Source: Clostridiales bacterium UBA7273
GTDB lineage: Bacteria; Bacillota; Clostridia; Oscillospirales; Oscillospiraceae
DNA length: 52,103 bases
Direction of reading: 5' to 3'
NCBI GenBank assembly: GCA_002472405.1
Contig: DKRV01000019.1
Span: forward strand, 17,185 to 69,287
Below are positions 1 to 6,618 of this stretch, one piece after another (the first letter of the stretch is position 1; each line of letters opens with the position of its first letter). Under the pieces are notes generated by a model. That model saw only the letters and a program-made list of their open reading frames with translations, was not told where the DNA came from and made no database searches. Position numbers and translations under genes: made by a program.

Positions 1-498
1 TGGGCGAAAATCTGCCCGTCAAACCGTGTGAAATGTGGCGCTTGCGCCAAAATGCAGAATCGTGCGGCGAGTCGTGCAGGACTTGAAATCGGGCATGCTC
101 GTTTCTGCACTGATTTCTGCGCAGATATCTCCGGCGGCTGTGCTGTTTTAACGAAATTCTTAACACAACTTAATGGACGCGGCGGTTTTCACCGCCGCAT
201 TTTTGAATGCGCAGCTTGCAGGCTGAAGCAAAAATGCATGTTTTGCAGGCCAAAATCGCAGCAAAATGCAAGCCGATTTTCTTCTTGCAGCGTTATTTTG
301 CATAGCGCTCACACGAAAACTTGCAAAAAACAGGGCGTTTGTGCGCTGCATAGAGCCAAAACGAATAATGAAGCCTTGCATTATGCAAACTGCAAAATGT
401 CTGCAAAAGCAATTCTGCAAGTTTTCAAAATGCGGCTGCAAAACGAGAAAAACTGTGCAACATGCACAAAATACGAAACTTGTTTTTGTGAAAAACAG
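1..498. other. TGCA-rich intergenic spacer, no convincing gene
   Basis: Nearly 500 bases hold no credible coding sequence. Open frames exist on both strands, but their products are Cys/Lys/Gln-rich, have no ribosome binding site and match no family I know. The striking feature is a dense scatter of TGCA cores, often as GCAAAA or TTTTGCA, about 20 between 200 and 470 and in both orientations. Similar but smaller clusters lie in the gaps at 17281-17430 and 33970-34105. A terminator sits at 179-205. Function is unknown; a binding-site cluster, decayed repeat DNA or a curved upstream region are all possible. Confidence 0.5.
179..205 (+). terminator. Rho-independent terminator of an upstream gene
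   Basis: GCGGCGG at 179-185 pairs with CCGCCGC at 192-198 across a 6-base loop, followed by ATTTTT. It would end a plus-strand gene lying before the window. Confidence 0.7.
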
Positions 499-526
499 TT
501 GATTTTCTCGGAGAAATAGCTATAAT
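499..526 (+). promoter_or_regulatory. Sigma-A promoter of the 27-residue ORF
   Basis: TTGATT (499-504), a 16-base spacer and a perfect TATAAT (521-526) place transcription start near 533, about 50 bases before the small ORF at 583. Confidence 0.7.
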
Positions 527-582
527 AAAACATGCAAAGAGAAATCAACTCAAGGCCTAAAATTTGAAAGGAGCGCACAACA

Positions 583-666
583 ATGGTAGCAGGTATCGGT
601 ATTTTCGGAGCAGCATATCTCGCAGGCATGGTTTGGATGACCGTCAGAGGCATGCAGAAGGCTTAA
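583..666 (+). CDS. 27-residue predicted membrane microprotein
   Basis: A 28-codon frame (ATG to TAA) encodes a hydrophobic peptide beginning MVAGIGIFGAAYLAG and ending in RGMQKA. It would form a single transmembrane helix of about 20 residues with a short basic tail. AAAGGAG lies about 8 bases before the ATG, a promoter lies at 499-526 and a strong terminator at 686-722, so the unit is monocistronic and complete. The Gly/Ala-rich helix resembles small membrane proteins or single-helix regulators in general, but I do not recognise a family. Coding is inferred from the signals rather than homology. Confidence 0.6.
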   Translation: MVAGIGIFGAAYLAGMVWMTVRGMQKA

Positions 667-685
667 TGAGTATAAAATATAAGTG

Positions 686-722
686 ATCAAGTCCTCGGAT
701 GCTCCGGGGGCTTGATTTTTTT
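686..722 (+). terminator. Terminator of the microprotein unit
   Basis: A 13-pair stem (686-698 with 704-716, two G-T pairs) closes a 5-base loop and runs into a T tract to 722. The -35 box of the next gene is embedded in its 3' arm. Confidence 0.85.
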
Positions 723-741
723 CGCCTTCGGCGTGTATAAT
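712..741 (+). promoter_or_regulatory. Promoter predicting a leaderless rluA-type mRNA
   Basis: TTGATT (712-717), an 18-base spacer and TATAAT (736-741) predict a start at about 748-749. The ATG of the pseudouridine synthase is at 749 and no Shine-Dalgarno lies between, so the transcript would begin at or beside the start codon. Confidence 0.6.
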
Positions 742-748
742 AGCGCGT

Positions 749-1726
749 ATGAAAGAACTGACCGTAAGGCGAAACGACGCAGGTCAGCGGCTTGACCGCT
801 TTGTCGGCAAGGCTGTGCCGCTGCTGCCGGAAACGCTGCTGCAAAAGTACATAAGAATTAAGCGCATAAAATTAAACGGCAAGGGCGCAAAGCGCGATAC
901 GCGCCTTTCTGAGGGCGATGTTCTGAGCCTTTACATAAACGATGAATTTTTTGAAAAGCCGCGCGAGGAGAATGCCTACCTCAAGGTCGGAAAACCGCGG
1001 ATAAACATCGTCTATGAGGATGAGAACATCATTCTTGCCGATAAAAAGCCGGGCGTTTTGTGCCACAGCGCGGAAGCGTGGGACTATAACACGCTTATTG
1101 CGAACATTCAGGCGTATCTTGCGCAGAAGGGCGAGTGGGACCCGAGAGGTGAGAACTCCTTTGCGCCGGCCTTGTGCAACCGCATTGACCGCAACACCGG
1201 CGGCATAGTCATTGCGGCGAAAAATGCCGAGGCGCTGAGAATATTAAACGACAAGATCCGCGACAGGGAGATAGAAAAATACTATCTCTGCGCCGTGCAG
1301 GGAAAGCCGAAGCAGCCGCGCGGCAGGCTTGAGAACTATCTGTTCAAGGACGCCGCGAAAAATCAGGTCTATGTGAAAAACCGCCCCGAGCCGGGAGCCA
1401 AGACTGCCGTTACGGAATACAGGCTCATCAAAACCTTGGGCGCGCTCTCGCTCATGGAGTGCCGCCTGCTGACAGGACGCACTCACCAGATACGTGCGCA
1501 GATGGCTCATGCCGGCATGCCGCTTCTGGGCGACGGAAAGTACGGCAGCGAGCGGTTCAATAAAAATTTCGGCGAAAAAGGTCAGGCGCTTTACTCGTAT
1601 AAGCTCGAGTTTGCTTTCCCGACCGACGCCGGAATACTCGAGTATTTAAGGGGCAAATGCTTCACCGTCGAAAGCGTTGAATTTGCAGAAAAATACTTTG
1701 GTATCGCAAGCCTTGACAGTATTTGA
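749..1726 (+). CDS. RluA-family 23S rRNA/tRNA pseudouridine synthase
   Basis: A 325-residue protein expected to isomerise uridine to pseudouridine in structured RNA. An S4-like N-terminal region (about 1-70, GQRLDRFV) precedes the RluA catalytic domain. The catalytic loop reads CNRIDRNTGG near residue 145, with the active-site Asp in the family position (usual form HRLDxxTSG), and the family motif GRTHQIRAQMAHAG lies near residue 245. Length fits RluC/RluD-type enzymes. The start follows directly from a -10 box with no ribosome binding site, suggesting leaderless translation. The exact target uridine cannot be told from sequence. Confidence 0.93.
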   Translation: MKELTVRRNDAGQRLDRFVGKAVPLLPETLLQKYIRIKRIKLNGKGAKRDTRLSEGDVLSLYINDEFFEKPREENAYLKVGKPRINIVYEDENIILADKKPGVLCHSAEAWDYNTLIANIQAYLAQKGEWDPRGENSFAPALCNRIDRNTGGIVIAAKNAEALRILNDKIRDREIEKYYLCAVQGKPKQPRGRLENYLFKDAAKNQVYVKNRPEPGAKTAVTEYRLIKTLGALSLMECRLLTGRTHQIRAQMAHAGMPLLGDGKYGSERFNKNFGEKGQALYSYKLEFAFPTDAGILEYLRGKCFTVESVEFAEKYFGIASLDSI

Positions 1727-1755
1727 AAAATTCTCGAAAAATATCGGGAAAGTTG

Positions 1756-1784
1756 TTGACTTTCAGGGATTTATTATGTATATT
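1756..1784 (+). promoter_or_regulatory. Promoter of potABCD
   Basis: TTGACT (1756-1761), a 17-base spacer ending in TG, and TATATT (1779-1784). This is the only good promoter before the pot genes. Confidence 0.75.
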
Positions 1785-1795
1785 GTTCACGATGC

Positions 1796-1843
1796 AAAGG
1801 GCACTCCGGACGCAGGTCCGCAGTGTCCTTTCTCGTATTTTTT
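1796..1843 (+). terminator. Leader hairpin before potA, possible attenuator
   Basis: AAAGGGCACT-CCGGAC pairs with GTCCG-CAGTGTCCTTT (1796-1831, one G-T pair) and is followed by a U-rich run to 1843. It lies after the promoter and before potA, so it would be transcribed. It could be an attenuator or an mRNA-stabilising stem. No alternative anti-terminator is obvious to me. Confidence 0.5.
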
Positions 1844-1862
1844 ATGAAATGGGGGAGGATAA

Positions 1863-3029
1863 ATGTCCAAAGAACTCATTCGCCTTGTGAATTGTCAAAT
1901 GGCGTTTGACGACGAGATCGTTTTAGACGATATTAACCTGTATTTTAATGATAAGGAATTCCTTACGCTGCTCGGCCCCTCCGGCTGCGGAAAAACCACC
2001 ACGCTCAGAATAATCGGCGGTTTTATAAAACCCACAGGCGGCGACGTGCTTTTTGACGGCGTGAGGATAAATGATGTCCCGCCTCACAAACGTAAGGTCA
2101 ACACGGTGTTTCAGAAGTATGCGCTGTTTCCGCATCTTGATGTTTATGAAAACGTCGCGTTCGGCCTTCGCCTTGCGAAGCTGCCCGAGGAAGAGATCGA
2201 CGAGCGCGTTACCGAAATGCTCGAGATCGTAAGCCTCAAGGGCTTTGAAAACCGCAAGGTATCGCAGCTTTCCGGCGGTCAGCAGCAGCGTGTTGCCATT
2301 GCGCGCGCTCTTGTGAACCGTCCCAAGGTTCTGCTTCTTGACGAACCGCTCGGCGCACTCGATTTGCGCCTGCGCAAGGATATGCAGAACGAGCTAAAGC
2401 GCATTCAGCAGGCGATGGGCATCACTTTTATATATGTGACCCACGATCAGGAGGAGGCGCTCTCCATGTCCGACACCGTTGTCGTCATGGATAAGGGACG
2501 CATCCAGCAGATCGGCACGCCCGAGGATATATATAACGAGCCGAAGAACGCGTTCGTTGCCGACTTTATCGGCGAGAGTAATATCCTCGACGGTATTATG
2601 CTTGAGGACAGACTGGTCAAATTCTTCGGCCGCAAATTCAAATGCGTGGACTTCGGCTTTGAAAAGAACGAGCCTGTTGATGTTGTTATCCGCCCTGAGG
2701 ATATTGACATTGTCGCACCGGACGACGGACATCTTTGCGGAACCGTCACCTCGGTAACGTTCAAGGGCGTGCATTATGATACGATAGTTGATTTCAAGGG
2801 CTTCAAGTGGCTTATCCAGACGACCGATTTCTACGAGGTCGGCTCGTACATCGGTATCCGCCTTGAGCCTGAGGACATCCACATTATGCACAAGAGCGAG
2901 TACTCCGGCATGTTCGGAGACTACAGCTCCTATTCCGCCGAGTACGATGAGATGGACGACCCCGACCTCTATCCGGAAGACGCCGAAGAGAGCGAGGAGG
3001 CCTCGGAGGGCGGCAAAGATGAAGAATAA
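1863..3029 (+). CDS. potA: Spermidine/putrescine ABC transporter ATPase PotA
   Basis: A 388-residue ATPase that powers polyamine import. Walker A GPSGCGKTT lies near residues 38-46, the signature LSGGQQQR near 136, and Walker B LLLDEP near 157, followed by a H-loop (THDQEEALSMS). The C-terminal part is a TOBE-type regulatory domain (VIRPEDIDI). An unusual Asp/Glu-rich tail of about 30 residues (from about 359) follows the canonical end. It heads a tightly overlapping potABCD operon: potB begins inside its last codons. GGGGGAGG precedes the ATG. Confidence 0.96.
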   Translation: MSKELIRLVNCQMAFDDEIVLDDINLYFNDKEFLTLLGPSGCGKTTTLRIIGGFIKPTGGDVLFDGVRINDVPPHKRKVNTVFQKYALFPHLDVYENVAFGLRLAKLPEEEIDERVTEMLEIVSLKGFENRKVSQLSGGQQQRVAIARALVNRPKVLLLDEPLGALDLRLRKDMQNELKRIQQAMGITFIYVTHDQEEALSMSDTVVVMDKGRIQQIGTPEDIYNEPKNAFVADFIGESNILDGIMLEDRLVKFFGRKFKCVDFGFEKNEPVDVVIRPEDIDIVAPDDGHLCGTVTSVTFKGVHYDTIVDFKGFKWLIQTTDFYEVGSYIGIRLEPEDIHIMHKSEYSGMFGDYSSYSAEYDEMDDPDLYPEDAEESEEASEGGKDEE

Positions 3030-3831
3030 AGCTCTTGCCGCACCCTATCTTGTCTGGATGGCACTGTTTACGATAGTGCCGCTTGCAATCGTCGCCTACT
3101 ATGCGTTTACAGACGCAGCCACCGGCGAATTTACCTTTGCAAACATCGCAAACCTCGGCAACTATATGCCTATACTCATAAAGAGCATATGGCTTGCGCT
3201 TATCTCCTCGCTTATATGCATCGTCATCGGCTACCCCGTTGCGTATTTTATCGCAAACTGCAAGGAGACGACTCAGCGCTTTCTGTACATGCTCGTTATG
3301 CTGCCGATGTGCATAAGCTTCCTCCTGCGCACCCTCGCGTGGGTCGCACTTACGGAGGATACCGGCATCATCAATAATTTCATAACCGCGCTCGGCCTTC
3401 AGCCGCTGCCGCTTATCCGCAATAACGGCGCTGTTGTGCTTGGCATGGTCTATAACTATCTGCCGTACATGATAATGCCGCTGTACACCGTCATAATGAA
3501 GATCGACCGCCGCCTTATCGAGGCCGCGCAGGATCTCGGCTGCAACGGCGTTAATGTTTTTAAGCGCGTTATCCTGCCGCTGTCGGTGCCGGGAATAATC
3601 TCGGGCTTTACGATGGTGTTTGTTCCGGCAGTATCGACGTTTTACATTTCCCAGAAGCTCGGCTCCTCCGGCACGACGCTTATCGGCGACGTTATCGAGA
3701 GCCAGTTTAAGACCGCTTACAATCCGAACCTCGGCGCAGCTCTCAGTCTTATACTCATGGTGATGATATTCATCTGCATCGGGGTCATGAACCGCTTCGG
3801 CGATGAGGAAGAGGAGGTCGTGACGCTGTGA
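3019..3831 (+). CDS. potB: Polyamine ABC transporter permease PotB
   Basis: A 270-residue inner-membrane permease with about six helices. The EAA coupling loop lies near residues 170-190 (LIEAAQDLGCNG), which docks on PotA. The start is the ATG at 3019, overlapping potA by 11 bases and preceded by GGAGGG. The longer in-frame upstream extension runs through potA coding sequence and is not membrane-like. It pairs with PotC to form the translocation channel. Confidence 0.95.
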   Translation: MKNKALAAPYLVWMALFTIVPLAIVAYYAFTDAATGEFTFANIANLGNYMPILIKSIWLALISSLICIVIGYPVAYFIANCKETTQRFLYMLVMLPMCISFLLRTLAWVALTEDTGIINNFITALGLQPLPLIRNNGAVVLGMVYNYLPYMIMPLYTVIMKIDRRLIEAAQDLGCNGVNVFKRVILPLSVPGIISGFTMVFVPAVSTFYISQKLGSSGTTLIGDVIESQFKTAYNPNLGAALSLILMVMIFICIGVMNRFGDEEEEVVTL

Positions 3832-4664
3832 AGAATTTCAACAAGGTCTTTACTGTCATCGTGCTGCTGTTCCTGTACATCCCGATGATAGTCCTCGCCG
3901 TCGGATCGTTTAACAGCGGCATGGATATTGCCGTTTTCAAGAGCTTCACCTTTGATAACTACAAGGAGCTTTTCCGCGACAGCGTTCTTTTGCCGCTGCT
4001 GTTAAACTCCGTTATCGTTGCGCTTTTGTCCTCGATATTCGCAACCATCCTCGGCACATGCGCAGCCCTCGGCATTCACTCGATGGGGCCGCGCCTTCGC
4101 CGATTCACGATGGGCGTTACGAATATTCCGCTGACTAACCCCGAGATCGTAACCGGCGTATCGCTTGCGCTGCTGTTTGCCTTCGTCGGAACGATGATGA
4201 AGATAAACAACATCCTCGGCTTTGCGACGCTGCTTATTGCGCACATAACCTTCAATCTGCCGTATGTCATACTTTCGGTAATGCCGAAGCTCAAGCAGAT
4301 GGATCCGAACCTGCGCGAGGCGGCGCTCGACCTCGGCTGCACGCCATGGCAGGCGTTTTACAAGGTTGTTATCCACGAGATAACGCCGGGCATCGTTTCC
4401 GGCGCGCTCATGGCCTTCACTATGAGCCTTGATGACTTCGTTATCAGCTATTTCGTTTACGGTCCGCGCTTTGTCACGCTGCCGGTGGAGATCTATAACT
4501 ACACCAAAAAGCCGCTCCAGCCGAAGATCTACGCTCTGTTTACGCTGCTGTTTGCCGCGATACTTATAGTCATGGTGCTCATGAATCTCCTGCAGGAGCG
4601 CGATGCCAAGCGCTCGCGCGAAAATCGACGTGCGTTCCGCCGCGGAAAGAAGGTGGGCGCATGA
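3828..4664 (+). CDS. potC: Polyamine ABC transporter permease PotC
   Basis: A 278-residue permease starting with GTG in a 4-base overlap with the potB stop, implying translational coupling. It has about six transmembrane helices and an EAA loop (LREAALDLGCTPWQAF). A basic C-terminal tail (RSRENRRAFRRGKK) is cytoplasmic. It forms the second half of the polyamine channel with PotB. Confidence 0.95.
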   Translation: MKNFNKVFTVIVLLFLYIPMIVLAVGSFNSGMDIAVFKSFTFDNYKELFRDSVLLPLLLNSVIVALLSSIFATILGTCAALGIHSMGPRLRRFTMGVTNIPLTNPEIVTGVSLALLFAFVGTMMKINNILGFATLLIAHITFNLPYVILSVMPKLKQMDPNLREAALDLGCTPWQAFYKVVIHEITPGIVSGALMAFTMSLDDFVISYFVYGPRFVTLPVEIYNYTKKPLQPKIYALFTLLFAAILIVMVLMNLLQERDAKRSRENRRAFRRGKKVGA

Positions 4665-5848
4665 AAAGAATAGTGCCGCTTCTGCTTTGCGCGATCATGA
4701 TATTCACAATGCTGCCCGTTCAGGCAAAGGCCGACGACGTGACGATAAACGTCTATAACTGGGGCCAGTACATATCCGACGGAACCGACGGATATATTGA
4801 TGTCAACAAGGCCTTCACCGAAAAAACCGGCATCAAGGTAAACTACATGACCTTCGATTCAAACGAGACCATGTACACAAAGCTCAAGACCGGCGGCAGC
4901 ACCTATGACGTTATCATCCCCTCGGACTATATGATAGCGCGCCTTATCGCCGAGGATATGCTCGAAGAGCTTGACTATTCGAATATCCCGAACTACGCAC
5001 TCGTTGACGAGGCGTATAAAAACACGTCCTACGATCCGGAGAATAAATACTCCGTGCCGTATACATGGGGAACGGTCGGCGTTATTTACAACAAAAAGTA
5101 CGTTTCCGAGAGCGATATCGGCTCATGGGATCTGCTGTGGAACGAGAAGTATTCCGGCAAGATACTCATGTTCGATAATCCGCGCGATGCGTTTGCCATA
5201 GCCGAGTTTCTGCTTGGCATTGACATAAACAGCGAGGATCAGGACGAGCTGAGATCGGCGACATATAAGCTCATCGAGCAAAAGCCGCTCGTACAGGGCT
5301 ATGTTATGGACCAGATATTCAGCAAGATGGAGCGCGAGGAGGCATGGATAGCGCCGTACTACGCTGGCGACTACCTGCTCATGCAGCAGGAAAACCCCGA
5401 CCTCGGCTTCTATTTCCCGAAGGAGGGCTTCAACCTCTTTATCGACGCTGCCTGCATCCCGAAAGGCTGCCAGAACAAGGCCGCAGCGGAGGCATATATA
5501 AACTTCCTGTGCGACCCAGAGATATCGGGCGAAAACCTTGACTATCTCGGCTACTCAACGCCGATATCCGAGGCAAAGCAGTATATGGACCCCGAGACTG
5601 CCGCGAGCGAGATCGCGTATCCGACTGAGGAAACGCTCTCGAACGGACGTGCGTTCATTAACCTCTCCGAGGATACCAGCCGCTTTACCGATTCGCTGTG
5701 GCTCCAGGTCAAAACACAGGGCGGCGTTGATACATATGCGATTGTCTGCATGTGCGCCGTTGTTGTGCTGCTTGCCGCGTATTTTATCATCCATGGTGTG
5801 CGGCGGAAAAAGCGCATAGCAAACCGCTGCAAAAGGTGGAAGCAGTAA
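4661..5848 (+). CDS. potD: Polyamine-binding protein PotD with C-terminal membrane anchor
   Basis: A 395-residue extracellular solute-binding protein (bacterial SBP type 1/8, PotD/PotF-like) that captures polyamines outside the membrane. A signal peptide (about 1-24, ending VQAKA) is cleavable and has no lipobox Cys. The mature domain opens with the typical INVYNWGQYISDG and contains YDVIIPSDYMI. Odd feature: a C-terminal transmembrane segment (about 363-383, CAVVVLLAAYFII) followed by RRKKR predicts membrane tethering instead of lipid anchoring. It overlaps potC by 4 bases and ends the operon. Confidence 0.93.
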   Translation: MKRIVPLLLCAIMIFTMLPVQAKADDVTINVYNWGQYISDGTDGYIDVNKAFTEKTGIKVNYMTFDSNETMYTKLKTGGSTYDVIIPSDYMIARLIAEDMLEELDYSNIPNYALVDEAYKNTSYDPENKYSVPYTWGTVGVIYNKKYVSESDIGSWDLLWNEKYSGKILMFDNPRDAFAIAEFLLGIDINSEDQDELRSATYKLIEQKPLVQGYVMDQIFSKMEREEAWIAPYYAGDYLLMQQENPDLGFYFPKEGFNLFIDAACIPKGCQNKAAAEAYINFLCDPEISGENLDYLGYSTPISEAKQYMDPETAASEIAYPTEETLSNGRAFINLSEDTSRFTDSLWLQVKTQGGVDTYAIVCMCAVVVLLAAYFIIHGVRRKKRIANRCKRWKQ

Positions 5849-5904
5849 AGCGAATATATTTTCGCTTTCCGTGCAGAATATAATTTGAATAGATCGTATT
5901 TTTG

Positions 5905-5940
5905 CGGTGCAGTCCATATGGGCTGCACCGTTTTTATATT
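5905..5940 (+). terminator. Terminator of potABCD
   Basis: CGGTGCAGTCC (5905-5915) pairs with GGGCTGCACCG (5920-5930) over an ATAT loop, then a T-rich run. Confidence 0.85.
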
Positions 5941-5949
5941 TTTTGATCG

Positions 5950-6226
5950 TACCATCGGTTGACAAGGACAGACACGGTTTTGACGGGCAGAAATACGCCC
6001 ATACCGCGATGCCCCTTGACAATACGGCAAGTATTCTCTTCGGGTCTTTCCTTGTCTGTCCGCATTTGGAGCTCCGGCAAAACTGCCTTGCACCTGTCAG
6101 CGATGAATTTTCGAGTGATTTTTGTTTTTTGAGGTGCAGGCGGGCTGGCGCCCGTCAAGGCGAAAAGGACAAAAAGCGCCGAAAAGGCACGCTGTCAGGC
6201 GTATTTGCCCTTGTTAACCGATGGTA
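5950..6226. mobile_element. MITE-like inverted-repeat element, 277 bp with flanking TA
   Basis: The ends are near-perfect inverted repeats: TACCATCGGTTGACAAGG at 5950 and its complement, CCTTGTTAACCGATGGTA, ending at 6226 (one mismatch). Both ends abut TA, the target duplication expected of IS630/Tc1-mariner-type transposition. Subterminal GGGCA-AAATACGCC motifs also recur in inverted form. There is no transposase gene, only short meaningless frames. A second copy starts at 52082, where 22 of 22 bases match 5950-5971. A dispersed intergenic repeat of another type is the alternative. Confidence 0.72.
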
Positions 6227-6229
6227 CTG

Positions 6230-6258
6230 TTGACATATACCCCTATAGGGTATATAAT
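6230..6258 (+). promoter_or_regulatory. Consensus promoter of csoR-copA
   Basis: TTGACA (6230-6235), 17 bases, TATAAT (6253-6258): a perfect sigma-A promoter, which fits a gene held down by a repressor. Confidence 0.9.
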
Positions 6259-6273
6259 ACCCCCATGGGGTAT
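6237..6273 (+). promoter_or_regulatory. Tandem CsoR-type copper operators
   Basis: Two 17-base near-palindromes, ATACCCCTATAGGGTAT (6237-6253) and ATACCCCCATGGGGTAT (6257-6273), cover the spacer, the -10 box and the start region. They match the GC-tract type of CsoR operator, are offset by 20 bp (two helical turns), and predict autorepression released by Cu(I). Confidence 0.82.
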
Positions 6274-6289
6274 AGAAGGAGGCTTAACA

Positions 6290-6598
6290 ATGCCTGATAA
6301 AGAAATGTGTGCCTGCTGCGGAAAAACAACGAAGCGCTCGGAGGAAGAGCGCAAGAAACTGATACACAGACTTAACCGTATCGAGGGGCAGATCCGAGGA
6401 ATTCGCAGAATGCTCGAAAAGGACGCTTACTGCGCGGATATTCTGACCCAATCCGCTGCGGTGAACGCCGCTGTCAATGCCTTTAACAAGGAGCTGCTGG
6501 CCAGCCATATCCGGGGCTGCGTCGCAAGAGATATCCGCGAGGGCAAGGACGAGGTCATTGACGAGCTTGTTGCGACTTTGCAGAAGCTTATGAAATAA
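6290..6598 (+). CDS. csoR: Copper-sensing repressor CsoR
   Basis: A 102-residue all-helical DUF156-family repressor. The Cu(I) ligand set Cys-His-Cys is visible: Cys in YCADILTQ, then His and Cys in SHIRGC. This fits CsoR rather than formaldehyde FrmR or nickel RcnR. Start chosen at ATG 6290, because AGAAGGAGG lies 8 bases upstream and both operators precede it. An additional N-terminal CACC pair is present. It is followed after 20 bases by copA and is expected to repress both genes until Cu(I) binds. Confidence 0.95.
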   Translation: MPDKEMCACCGKTTKRSEEERKKLIHRLNRIEGQIRGIRRMLEKDAYCADILTQSAAVNAAVNAFNKELLASHIRGCVARDIREGKDEVIDELVATLQKLMK

Positions 6599-6618
6599 AA
6601 GAAGGTGTTATAAAAACA

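Noticed and set aside
28..519. Long open frame in the TGCA-rich spacer
   Set aside because: Cys/Lys/Gln-rich translation, no RBS, overlaps a terminator hairpin, and an equally long frame exists on the other strand; it results from the motif composition.
2788..3018. 77-residue N-terminal extension of PotB
   Set aside because: It runs through potA coding sequence in another frame, is Arg/Ser-rich, and a good RBS and signal-anchor fit ATG 3019.
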